From: Caulobacteraceae bacterium
Lineage (GTDB): Bacteria > Pseudomonadota > Alphaproteobacteria > Caulobacterales > Caulobacteraceae
DNA length: 64,000 nucleotides
Reading direction: 5' to 3'
NCBI GenBank assembly: GCA_025450315.1
Contig: JANWHQ010000045.1
Location: 1 to 64,000 of the forward strand
The number at the start of each line of letters is the position of its first letter. Within the stretch, counting starts at the first letter, position 1. The position numbers and the translations under genes are program-made. Below are positions 57,312 through 64,000 of this stretch, in pieces. The notes below the pieces were generated by a model. It worked only from the letters and a program-made list of their open reading frames with translations, did not search any database and was not told the origin of the DNA.

Positions 57312-57464
57312 TCAGGAATTCAGCAGGTCGGTGAGGCCGAACGCCAGCGCCGCGTAGAGGGCGACGGTGGCCAGCCCCAGCACGAGCCAGACCAGGGGCG
57401 ACGCCTCCGACACGCGATCGGCGCTCGTCCGCAAGTTCCTCGTCGGGTTTTCGGGCGGTTCCAT
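57312..57464 (-). CDS. 50-residue single-span membrane protein (not in the ORF track)
   Basis: ATG 57464 with the RBS AGGGGGAG opens a 50-residue frame: a polar start (MEPPENPTRNLRTSADRV), then one membrane helix (PLVWLVLGLATVALYAALAFGL) and a short end. A near-perfect FixK box is centred about 40 bases upstream, which supports it being a real oxygen-regulated gene. No known family recognised. Confidence 0.55.
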   Translation of the reverse strand: MEPPENPTRNLRTSADRVSEASPLVWLVLGLATVALYAALAFGLTDLLNS

Positions 57465-57497
57465 GGCTCCCCCTAGCGCCGGCGCCGCCGGGCCGCC

Positions 57498-57511
57498 TTG
57501 ACCTCGATCAA
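57498..57511. promoter_or_regulatory. FixK box TTGAC-CTCG-ATCAA
   Basis: An excellent match to TTGAY-N4-ATCAA, 33 bases before the 50-residue gene; it also follows the alcohol dehydrogenase stop at 57545 on the same strand. Confidence 0.65.
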
Positions 57512-57544
57512 ACGGACCTCCGCGCGGTGGCGGGCGTCACGGGC

Positions 57545-58582
57545 TCAGGCCTCGATGAGCACCTTGAGGGCGTGGGTGTCGGCCGCGTGCCCGAAGGTCT
57601 CATAGGCCTCGAGGATCTGATCCAGCCTGAACCGGTGGGTGATCAGGCGCGTGGCGTCGATCTTCTTCGCCTGCACCGTCTTCAGCAGCATCGGCGTGGT
57701 CACTGTGTCCACCAGGCGGGTGGTGATGCTGATGTTCTGCGACCACAGGCGTTCGAGGTGGAGCTCCACCTTGGCGCCGTGCACGCCGATGTTGGCGATC
57801 ACGCCGCCCGGCGCGACCAGGTCCTGGCAGAGCTGGAAGGTCGCCGGCACGCCCACCGCCTCGATGGCGGCGTCCACGCCCCGGCCGCCGGTCAGCGCCT
57901 TGACCTTCTCCGCGGCCTTGCCGTCGGCGCTGTTGATGGTGTGGGTGGCGCCGAAGCGGCGAGCCACCTCCAGCCGGTTGTCGTCCAGGTCGATCAGGAT
58001 GATCTCGGCCGGCGAATAGAACTGGGCCGTGAGCAAGGCCGCCAGGCCGATCGGGCCGGAGCCGACGATCGCCACCGTCGATCCGGGCGAGACCTTGCCG
58101 TTGAGCACGCCGCACTCGAAGCCGGTCGGGAGAATGTCGCTGAGCATCACCAGGGCATCCTCGTCCGCTCCTTCGGGGATCGGATAGAGGCTGGTGTCGG
58201 CGTGAGGGATGCGGACGAACTCCGCCTGGGTTCCGTCGATCTCGTTGCCAAGGATCCAGCCGCCCGTGGTGCAGTGCGAGTACATGCCGCGGCGGCAATA
58301 GTCGCACTTGCCGCAGGACGAAATGCAGGAGATCAGCACCCTGTCGCCGGCGCGGAAGGCGGTCACGCCCGCGCCCACGCTGTCCACCACCCCGACGCCC
58401 TCGTGGCCGAGGATCCGTCCGGGGGCGCACGTCGGCACGTCGCCTTTCAGGATGTGCAGGTCGGTGCCGCAGATGGTGGTCTTGGTGATCCTGACGACGG
58501 CGTCGCCCGGCGCCTGAATCTGAGGTTTCGGCCGGTCCTCGAGCGCCTTGTCGCCGGGACCGCGATAGACGAGGGCTTTCAT
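57545..58582 (-). CDS. Zinc-dependent alcohol dehydrogenase
   Basis: A 345-residue medium-chain dehydrogenase. Catalytic zinc: ICGTDLHILKGD and GHEGVGVV; structural zinc: CGKCDYCRRGMYSHC; NAD site: VGSGPIGLAAL. It oxidises or reduces small alcohols/aldehydes in the cytoplasm. It is divergent from fixK, and the shared region has a FixK box, so microaerobic control is likely. Confidence 0.9.
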   Translation of the reverse strand: MKALVYRGPGDKALEDRPKPQIQAPGDAVVRITKTTICGTDLHILKGDVPTCAPGRILGHEGVGVVDSVGAGVTAFRAGDRVLISCISSCGKCDYCRRGMYSHCTTGGWILGNEIDGTQAEFVRIPHADTSLYPIPEGADEDALVMLSDILPTGFECGVLNGKVSPGSTVAIVGSGPIGLAALLTAQFYSPAEIILIDLDDNRLEVARRFGATHTINSADGKAAEKVKALTGGRGVDAAIEAVGVPATFQLCQDLVAPGGVIANIGVHGAKVELHLERLWSQNISITTRLVDTVTTPMLLKTVQAKKIDATRLITHRFRLDQILEAYETFGHAADTHALKVLIEA

Positions 58583-58587
58583 GACGT

Positions 58588-58607
58588 CACTCCAACTTGC
58601 TGGAGTG
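58588..58607. promoter_or_regulatory. Hairpin CACTCCA-ACTTGC-TGGAGTG in the ADH leader
   Basis: A perfect 7-bp stem with a 6-nt loop, 5 bases upstream of the ADH start codon, covering the expected RBS. It could hide the ribosome site or be a protein-binding palindrome. Confidence 0.45.
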
Positions 58608-58636
58608 GGGATTAGCCCCGCCAGCGGGGCGCGGCC

Positions 58637-58650
58637 TTGATCTCGATCAG
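58637..58650. promoter_or_regulatory. FixK box TTGAT-CTCG-ATCAG between ADH and fixK
   Basis: One mismatch from TTGAT-N4-ATCAA. It is 55 bases from the ADH start and 135 from the fixK start. It may activate one side and permit autoregulation of the other. Confidence 0.6.
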
Positions 58651-58658
58651 CTTGGCCC

Positions 58659-58679
58659 GACCGGCGTCTGACGCCGGTC
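58659..58679. promoter_or_regulatory. Perfect 9-bp hairpin GACCGGCGT-CTG-ACGCCGGTC
   Basis: It lies just after the FixK box in the divergent region. There is no T-tract. It could be an operator or attenuate the fixK leader. Confidence 0.4.
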
Positions 58680-58784
58680 CACGGGACCTACGTAGTTGCC
58701 CGTAAGGAGACGACCCGAATTTATGGACGGAGGCTGCGAGCCTACCCCTGACGTCATCGCGCTTTGCCGATCAGGAGCTTTCCG

Positions 58785-59489
58785 ATGCACGCCGCCGAGC
58801 AATCCCACACCGCCGCCATGCTTTCCGCGACGACCGGGATGGACGCCATCGTTAGGCGCTCCCCGTCTGCTGCCGGCGCTCCGACCACCGACGCCCTGGG
58901 GATCAGCGGCATGCGCCTGAACTTCGGGCGCAACGAAGAGATCTTCGGCGAGGGCGAGCCGTGCGGTTCGATCTACCGGGTGCTGAGCGGCGTCGTGCGC
59001 ACCTATCGCATCCTTGCCGACGGCCGCCGCCAGATCGCCGAGTTCTTCCTGCCGGGCGACGTCCTCGGCCTGGAGCCCACCTCCGACCACCGCAATTCGG
59101 CCGAGGCGGTCACCGACTGCCAGCTCCTGGCCATGCGCCGCTCCCATCTCGACGATCGGGCCATGAACGACGGCTCGACCGCCAACAAGCTGTGGGCGCT
59201 GACCCTGCACCGGCTGCGCCGCGCCGAGGAGCACATGCTGGTGCTGGGCCGCAAAGGCGCCGGCGAGCGGGTGGCCTGGTTCCTGATGGACATGTCCGAG
59301 CGCATCCCCGCGCCCGACCGGGTCGATCTGCCCATGTCCCGCCAGGACATCGCCGACTTCCTGGGCCTCACCATCGAGACCGTCTCGCGCACCATGACCC
59401 AGCTTCAGGACGACGAGATCATCGCCCTGCCGAGCTGCCGCCAGGTCGTGCTGCGCGACAAGACCACCTTGATGGACATGGCGGCCTGA
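58785..59489 (+). CDS. fixK: FixK-like Crp/Fnr regulator (no N-terminal cysteine cluster)
   Basis: A 234-residue protein: cAMP-like barrel (EIFGEGEPCGSIYRVLSGVVRTYRILADGRRQIAEFFLPGDVLGLE), long helix and winged helix with LPMSRQDIADFLGLTIETVSRTMTQLQDD, where E-xx-SR contacts the TTGAT half-site. The Fnr cysteines are missing, so activity is set by FixLJ-driven transcription. The RBS AGGAG precedes ATG 58785. FixL/FixJ genes lie 4 kb away. Confidence 0.88.
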   Translation: MHAAEQSHTAAMLSATTGMDAIVRRSPSAAGAPTTDALGISGMRLNFGRNEEIFGEGEPCGSIYRVLSGVVRTYRILADGRRQIAEFFLPGDVLGLEPTSDHRNSAEAVTDCQLLAMRRSHLDDRAMNDGSTANKLWALTLHRLRRAEEHMLVLGRKGAGERVAWFLMDMSERIPAPDRVDLPMSRQDIADFLGLTIETVSRTMTQLQDDEIIALPSCRQVVLRDKTTLMDMAA

Positions 59490-59534
59490 ACACCCGCTCT
59501 CGCGCGGGAGTCGCGGTGAGGCTCGCCGGCCCGG

Positions 59535-60176
59535 TTAACGCCCGGCGGCCAGAGCCGGCCAGTCCTCGATCCTGACCTTGGCCACCAGGTCCGGAGGACC
59601 TGTTCCATCAGGATGGAACACCATCGCCTCGCCATCCTTGAGATCGGCGGCCTCCGGGCCGAAGGCGGCGATGATGTTCGGAGACTGGGTGACGATGAAG
59701 GTGTCGGCGCCTGGACGGGGCCGCTGCGCGGCCTTGGCTCTGAGCCACGCGCCCTGGTCGCCCTTCACCACCTGCATGCTGGCCCCATTGTCGCCGAGCG
59801 CGGACGCCGTCATGGGCGGCGGAAGGCCGGCGAGCCGGGCGGTCTCGAGGGCGCGGTAGGTGGGGCTGGACCACACCACGCCGATCCGCAGGTGCAGCGC
59901 CCTGAGGGCGGCTCCCATCGCCACGGCCGTCTCGCGCCCGGCCTGGTCGAGCTGGCGCTGGCGGTCGGTGTTCCCAGGGTCCGCTTCGGCGGCCGAGGGC
60001 GGCGCGCTCGGCGCGTGCGCGTGGCGCATGACGATCACATAGCCGCCGCGCCTCAACGCCTGGACCAGGGCCGCTCCGGAAAGACTCCGCGCCGCGGCCG
60101 GACCCGCGGCGCTGCAGAGCGCCAGGGCGAGGGTCAGGACGGCGCCCGGCCGGGCGATGACAGCTAGAAGGTCCAT
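59535..60176 (-). CDS. Secreted histidine phosphatase-family protein
   Basis: A 213-residue protein with a signal peptide (LALALCSAAGPAAA). The catalytic motif is VIVMRHAHAP (RHG-like with Ala for Gly) and the second histidine is expected in the later TQSP segment, where a His is not obvious (VTQSPNII). Activity is therefore uncertain. It overlaps the upstream outer-membrane protein gene by 13 bases. Confidence 0.75.
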   Translation of the reverse strand: MDLLAVIARPGAVLTLALALCSAAGPAAARSLSGAALVQALRRGGYVIVMRHAHAPSAPPSAAEADPGNTDRQRQLDQAGRETAVAMGAALRALHLRIGVVWSSPTYRALETARLAGLPPPMTASALGDNGASMQVVKGDQGAWLRAKAAQRPRPGADTFIVTQSPNIIAAFGPEAADLKDGEAMVFHPDGTGPPDLVAKVRIEDWPALAAGR

Positions 60177-60958
60177 TGGAACGCCGCGTAGTAGGTGAAA
60201 GGTTTGGTCACTTCGGCCCCATCGACCGCAAAAAGCAACCCGCCATGTCCGGCCGAGAACAGCAGATGGTAGTGCTCGGTGAAGTCATACTGGCCGCCGA
60301 GGTTGAAGCCGGTCAGGCCGTTGCGACCGACCATGTTCGAGGTGGTGTGGAACACCTCGCCGCCCAGCGCCAGCTTGTCGGTGATCTGCCGTTGGAGCAG
60401 CCAGCCGGTGAACCAGTAGTTCCGGTTTCCCGGACCCGGATTGATCCAGTACCCGCCGCCGCCGTAGGTGGTCCACTTGCCGAAGCTCTTCTGGACCCAG
60501 ACGGGCAGGAAGGCCTGGACGTAGCCGGCGCCCAGCCCACGCCCGGCGTCCCCGGTCGGGATCTCCAGCAGCGGGAACACCCCGACCTCGGGCCACCAGT
60601 CCTTGTCGCCCGGGTTGATGAACCGGTACTTGGCCCCAAGCTCCGTGTCCCCGAGCCCCATCGTCCCATCGCCGCTGGAGGGACTGTCGTAGGCCAGGTT
60701 GGCGATCAGGTGCAGCTGCAGGTTGGGCGCGGCGCCGTAGTTGATCTCGGCGGAAGGACCCACACCGGTGGCGGAGCCGTCCTGGATCGCGCCGGCGGAA
60801 AAGGCGTAGACTTCCCAGTGGTGCAGGTCGACGGGCTCGGGATCGTCGGTGATGAACGGCGGGCCGGCCCAGGCGCGGCCTGCCCCGGCCGCAAGGCAAA
60901 GGACCGCCGCCAGCTGCAGCGCCCGGGTGGTCCAGCGGCGTCCGAGATCGTTCGGCAT
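60164..60958 (-). CDS. Outer-membrane beta-barrel protein (phenol-MetA-like transporter family)
   Basis: A 264-residue protein with a signal peptide (AAVLCLAAGAGRAWA) and alternating beta-strands ending in an aromatic residue (YYAAFQWTF). FITDDPEPVDLHHWEVY at the mature start and GLGDTELGAKYRF are typical of the MetA-pathway-like barrel family. It may take up hydrophobic substrates. Confidence 0.75.
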   Translation of the reverse strand: MPNDLGRRWTTRALQLAAVLCLAAGAGRAWAGPPFITDDPEPVDLHHWEVYAFSAGAIQDGSATGVGPSAEINYGAAPNLQLHLIANLAYDSPSSGDGTMGLGDTELGAKYRFINPGDKDWWPEVGVFPLLEIPTGDAGRGLGAGYVQAFLPVWVQKSFGKWTTYGGGGYWINPGPGNRNYWFTGWLLQRQITDKLALGGEVFHTTSNMVGRNGLTGFNLGGQYDFTEHYHLLFSAGHGGLLFAVDGAEVTKPFTYYAAFQWTF

Positions 60959-61073
60959 GACGCCTCCAAACCCTCGAGGCTCGCCCTTTCATAGCGCCCT
61001 TGCCCAAGCGCCCACAACCACGATGGGCGGCCCGGAGCGACGCCGCCGGACGCCCCTGAAAGTCTTCGCGCGT

Positions 61074-62519
61074 TCAGAGCATCGAGAGCAGCTTGGCGTC
61101 CCAGCCGTAGGCGTCCGGACGGAAGTTCACCTGGCCGTCGTCGGCCACGAAGGCGCTCCAGTAGAAGACGAACACCGGCACGGGCTTGGGCAGGACCACC
61201 CGCTGGGTGGTTCCGCTGGCGATCGCCGCGTCCACCCGCCACCCGGGCCAGCCCGAAACGCCGTCTAGCAGCTTCTTGGCCAGGACGTTGGGCTGTTCCA
61301 GGCGCATGCAGCCGTGGCTGAGATTGCGCTGGTCGCGCGCGAACAGCGAATGGGCGGGGGTGTCGTGCAGATAGACGCCGAAGCGGTTCGGCAGATCGAA
61401 CTTGATGGTCCCGAGCGCGCATCTGGGCCCGGGACGCTGCTGCAGCCCGCCGTCCGGCTTCACCACGAAGCCCTCGCGAGCCATGTAGCCGGGATCCTTG
61501 CGGATCTTCGGCCAGATCTCCTTGATCGCGATGCTCTGGGGCACGTTCCAGGGCGGGTTGAACACCACCGCCTCGATCCGGTCCTCGAACATCGGCGTCG
61601 GCTTCCTGGCCTGGCCGACAATGGCCTTCATGCCCAGCGCGGTCTCGCCCGAGTCGTAGAGCGCCAGCGTGGCGGACGCGATGTTCAGCTCCACGCGCAT
61701 CGCCGGCAGCTGGCGGGGCGCCCAGCGCCAGCGCTCCAGATTGGCCCGCATCTGGCCGAGCCGCGCCTGGACGGGAAGGTTCAGCGCCCGCAGCGTTGCG
61801 CCGCCCAGCACCCCGTCCGGCGTCAGGCCGTATCTGGCCTGAGCCCGCGACACCGCCGCGGCCAGCGCCGCGTCGTAGACGTCCGCGTCCGGCGCGACGC
61901 CGGACGACGATGGGACGGCGGAATCTTCGATGGCCAGTCGCGTGCGCAGCGCATGCACCCGATCGCCGGTGGCGCCGGGCTTCAACGACGGCCCCGCGGC
62001 CAAGGCAGTCCATCCCCCCTTGGCGGCGATCTCGCGATAGCGGCCGTAGGCCTGGACCAGAGCGGCGTATCTCGGATCGGCCGGAGCCAGGCCCGCGGCC
62101 CATGATGCAAGCTGATGGCCGGCCCGCGCCAGCGCGAAGTCGGCCGCCGCGTCATAGGGTTTGGGCCGGATCGCCCAGTCGGAGGGAAACCGGCCGGGCG
62201 CAGTGCGGCCGCCATGCTGGGCCCGGGCGTAGGCGATGGCGGCGGCCTCCAGGCGCGCCTGGGCCTTGGCCTGAAGCTCAGGATCGGGCGACCGCAATGC
62301 CGCCTCGGCGTCACCGACGTCGAATTCGCCGGGTGCGAAGCCCTGGGCCTCGGCGCCCTTCAGGGTCTGGATCAGGAGGGCGGCGTCGTCCGCGCTCAAC
62401 GGGACGGACGGCTGTCCAGCCTGCAGGGAAACCCCAACCGCCGTCGCGGGGGCGCTCAGGGCTGGCGTCGCTGCACAGGCGCACAGCGCGACGACCAGGG
62501 CGGACAGGCGTATCGACAT
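61074..62519 (-). CDS. Periplasmic L,D-transpeptidase (YcbB/LdtD type)
   Basis: A 481-residue protein: signal (ALVVALCACAATPALS), a helical scaffold domain, a peptidoglycan-binding-like part (YGLTPDGVLGGATLRALN) and the YkuD domain with HDTPAHSLFA and the catalytic cysteine in LSHGCMRLE. It makes 3-3 crosslinks or links to peptidoglycan. ATG 62519 is chosen over the ORF start at 62639. A FixK box lies 35 bases upstream. Confidence 0.88.
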   Translation of the reverse strand: MSIRLSALVVALCACAATPALSAPATAVGVSLQAGQPSVPLSADDAALLIQTLKGAEAQGFAPGEFDVGDAEAALRSPDPELQAKAQARLEAAAIAYARAQHGGRTAPGRFPSDWAIRPKPYDAAADFALARAGHQLASWAAGLAPADPRYAALVQAYGRYREIAAKGGWTALAAGPSLKPGATGDRVHALRTRLAIEDSAVPSSSGVAPDADVYDAALAAAVSRAQARYGLTPDGVLGGATLRALNLPVQARLGQMRANLERWRWAPRQLPAMRVELNIASATLALYDSGETALGMKAIVGQARKPTPMFEDRIEAVVFNPPWNVPQSIAIKEIWPKIRKDPGYMAREGFVVKPDGGLQQRPGPRCALGTIKFDLPNRFGVYLHDTPAHSLFARDQRNLSHGCMRLEQPNVLAKKLLDGVSGWPGWRVDAAIASGTTQRVVLPKPVPVFVFYWSAFVADDGQVNFRPDAYGWDAKLLSML

Positions 62520-62526
62520 GATCTCA

Positions 62527-62820
62527 TCAGGCCATGGCGGCGGCCCCGGCGCCTTGACGGTGATCAACGCAAGCCATGGCGGCGCAGTCTGCCGGCGACC
62601 GGACGCTCGCCCGACTGCGAAGCGTGCGGTGGCCTTCACCGGTCAGGACCACATAGCGGATTTCCAGGCCCCGACGGGCGTGGACGAAGCGGATGAGGCC
62701 GGCGTCGCCGAGGCGTTTCAACCGACCCTGGATGGCGCGCGAGACATCGTCGCCGATCGGCTGGGACATGTGCTCGAAGCTGCGCAGGAATTGGACGTCC
62801 GAACGAGCTGGCCAATCCAT
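62527..62820 (-). CDS. Small winged-helix-like protein
   Basis: A 97-residue protein with DVSRAIQGRLKRLGDAGLIRFV...IRYVVLTGEGHRTL, which looks like a winged helix with its wing. The C-terminal 25 residues are low complexity and overlap the FixK box for the next gene. It lies between the receiver gene and the L,D-transpeptidase gene on the same strand. A partner regulator of the receiver protein is possible. Confidence 0.5.
   Translation of the reverse strand: MDWPARSDVQFLRSFEHMSQPIGDDVSRAIQGRLKRLGDAGLIRFVHARRGLEIRYVVLTGEGHRTLRSRASVRSPADCAAMACVDHRQGAGAAAMA
62554..62567. promoter_or_regulatory. FixK box TTGAC-GGTG-ATCAA upstream of the L,D-transpeptidase gene
   Basis: An excellent match with both half-sites intact; 35 bases before the start codon. 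Confidence 0.65.
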
Positions 62821-62839
62821 CTTCGGCTCCGAACGCCTC

Positions 62840-63229
62840 TTACCGGTCCACCGCTTGGATGAACTCGGCGATCTGGGCGATGAGTTCGCCGCCCATCAGC
62901 GGCTTTTCGATCAGCGGCGCTCCGGCGGCGGCGGCCTGGCGGCGGCACTCGAGCGTCGGATTGCTGGCGATGACGACGGCCGGGCAGCGCAAGCCGTCGC
63001 GGCGCAGGGCCCTCAGCAGAGTCAGGCCGGTTTCGTCGGGCAGGGCGTAGTCCAGCACCAGGCAGTCCGCCCGGGGGAAGTCCAGGCTCGCCTTCGCGTC
63101 CGCCGCGCAGGTCGCGATGCAGACGGCATAGCCCTCCGCCCGCAGTGCGAATTCCAGGGAATTCAACACCGCCAGGTCGTCCTCGACGACAGCGATCAAC
63201 GGGAGGTTTACGGAAGAAGCGGAGCCCAT
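62840..63229 (-). CDS. Single-domain response regulator
   Basis: A 129-residue receiver domain: acidic pocket EDD (16-18), phosphorylation site D60 in LVLDYALP, and lysine in IEKPL. No output domain. It could act as a phosphate sink or a diverted partner for FixL. A weak FixK-like site lies 34 bases upstream. Confidence 0.85.
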   Translation of the reverse strand: MGSASSVNLPLIAVVEDDLAVLNSLEFALRAEGYAVCIATCAADAKASLDFPRADCLVLDYALPDETGLTLLRALRRDGLRCPAVVIASNPTLECRRQAAAAGAPLIEKPLMGGELIAQIAEFIQAVDR

Positions 63230-63262
63230 GCCGCCTTGTGGCGAACGTGGCGGCGACAGGCA

Positions 63263-63276
63263 TTGATCCAGCGCAA
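63263..63276. promoter_or_regulatory. FixK-box-like site TTGAT-CCAG-CGCAA upstream of the receiver gene
   Basis: The left half is perfect; the right has two mismatches. It sits between fixJ and the receiver gene. Confidence 0.35.
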
Positions 63277-63287
63277 CCGCCGGACCC

Positions 63288-63905
63288 TCAGTCCTCGATC
63301 GGAGCCGCCTTCAGGGCCATGCGCACCAGGTCCGCGAACGCCGGCGCGCCCATCTTGGCCATCAGCTTGGCGCGGTAGACCTCGACGGTCCTGGCGCTGA
63401 TGCCCAGCTCCCAGGCGATGGTCTTGTTGAGTTGGCCCTCCACCAGCCGTCTCAGCACCTGGCGCTCGCGGCCGGAGAGCGTGGCGATGCGCGCCCGCAC
63501 GGCGGCCTGCTCGGCCTGTTCGGCGTGGCTGGCGCCGGCCTCGTGGAGCGCGGTCCTGACTATGCCGAGCAGACGCTCGTCGTCGAAGGGCTTCTCCAGG
63601 AAATCCTTGGCCCCGGCCTTCATGGCCTCGATGGCGAGGGGCACGTCGCCATGGCCGGTGATGACGATCACCGGCAAGGCCGCGCCGCGATTGCGAAGTT
63701 CGTTCAGCAGCTCCAGGCCGCTCATTTCCGGCATGCGCACGTCGGTGACGACGCAGCCGGCGTAGCCCTCGATCCCGCCGCCCAGGAAGGCGACGGCGGA
63801 CTCGTAGGTGCGCACCGGCAGGCCGGCGGTGTCGAACAGGAAGTCCAGCGACTCCCGCATCGCCTGGTCGTCGTCGATCACATGCACGAACGACTCACTC
63901 GGCAT
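63288..63905 (-). CDS. fixJ: Two-component response regulator FixJ
   Basis: A 205-residue protein: receiver domain (DDD 11-13, D55 in VVTDVRMPEMSG, K in LEKPFDD) and a LuxR-type helix-turn-helix (LSGRERQVLRRLVEGQLNKTIAWELGISARTVEVYRAKLMAKM). Phosphorylated by FixL at low oxygen, it turns on fixK. It overlaps the fixL end by 11 bases. Confidence 0.9.
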   Translation of the reverse strand: MPSESFVHVIDDDQAMRESLDFLFDTAGLPVRTYESAVAFLGGGIEGYAGCVVTDVRMPEMSGLELLNELRNRGAALPVIVITGHGDVPLAIEAMKAGAKDFLEKPFDDERLLGIVRTALHEAGASHAEQAEQAAVRARIATLSGRERQVLRRLVEGQLNKTIAWELGISARTVEVYRAKLMAKMGAPAFADLVRMALKAAPIED

Positions 63906-64000
63906 CAGCCACCTCTTTGGCGGAGGCCTTGCGGACCGTCATGTGGAACACCGCGCCGCCACTGGCGTGGGGCTCGACCCAGATCCTGCCTCCATGGGCC
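63895..64000 (-). CDS. fixL: FixL-type sensor histidine kinase (C-terminal end only)
   Basis: Only the last 34 codons are in the window: AHGGRIWVEPHASGGAVFHMTV is the G2 end of a histidine-kinase ATPase domain. The overlap with fixJ makes FixL the likely identity. The haem-PAS part would lie outside the window. Confidence 0.7.
   Translation of the reverse strand, partial: AHGGRIWVEPHASGGAVFHMTVRKASAKEVADAE

Noticed and set aside
1-64000. tRNA, rRNA, CRISPR arrays and insertion sequences
   Set aside because: No TPsiC-like GGTTCRAATCC with a matching acceptor stem, no spaced direct repeats and no transposase ORF were seen by reading; a tRNAscan or ISfinder run would be the decisive check.

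Overview
This is a very G+C-rich, gene-dense alphaproteobacterial chromosome segment. Several things point to Caulobacterales (Caulobacter/Phenylobacterium type): a CsgG/HfaB-like protein, a zinc-less MucR regulator, a FixLJ-FixK cascade with FixK boxes, EcfG-type stress promoters, TonB-dependent receptors and many quinoproteins. This lineage call is inference from gene content, not from a marker gene. No rRNA, tRNA, CRISPR array, phage or intact insertion sequence was seen.

Layout. 0-9.5 kb: end of a CsgG-like gene, a Crp-like regulator, a three-gene DUF2089/SHOCT operon, an amidohydrolase-SnoaL-MarR-FolD run (the FolD lacks its catalytic lysine), a divergent PQQ-type quinoprotein, a PEP-mutase-like enzyme and a small cytochrome oxidase subunit. 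9.5-19 kb: a PLP decarboxylase, mucR, crcB, a DOMON/NamZ pair, and a TetR gene divergent from a TonB receptor and an MBL-fold protein. Three bipartite stem-loop repeats lie here.

19-29.6 kb is the most striking part. Nine tightly packed, mostly overlapping genes encode a complete apparent electron path: a CtaG-like assembly factor, a caa3-type oxidase (CoxB-cyt c, CtaD, subunit III, small membrane protein), a cytochrome c, a lanthanide-type XoxF alcohol dehydrogenase, a XoxG-like cytochrome, a PQQ-associated beta-propeller and a XoxJ-like binding protein. Two more cytochromes c are divergent from it.

29.6-39 kb is a stress island: DUF892 ferritin-like, hemerythrin, DUF3175, AI-2E transporter, CYTH-CHAD, SDR, a small basic protein, DUF296, CinA and DUF421. 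Many of these genes carry EcfG (sigma-T)-like promoters at the right distance. A collapsed paoABC-type molybdenum oxidoreductase operon and a porin remnant show gene decay. 39-49 kb: a glycogen-debranching-like enzyme, an SDR, and a five-gene operon (PoxB-like enzyme, enolase-superfamily enzyme, duplicated membrane protein, gluconate 2-dehydrogenase subunit 3, GMC oxidoreductase), itself behind an EcfG-like promoter.

49-64 kb: a DUF2231/sorbosone-dehydrogenase pair, topoisomerase IB, an FMN reductase-SnoaL fusion, a broken quinone oxidoreductase, DUF2975-HTH, a hydrolase, ligAB, a Zn-alcohol dehydrogenase divergent from a FixK-like regulator, a phosphatase, an outer-membrane protein, an L,D-transpeptidase, and receiver/fixJ/fixL at the edge. 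FixK-box-like palindromes are concentrated in this last 8 kb. Together the window suggests an aerobic oligotroph that oxidises alcohols and sugars in the periplasm and adjusts respiration and stress defence to oxygen and starvation.
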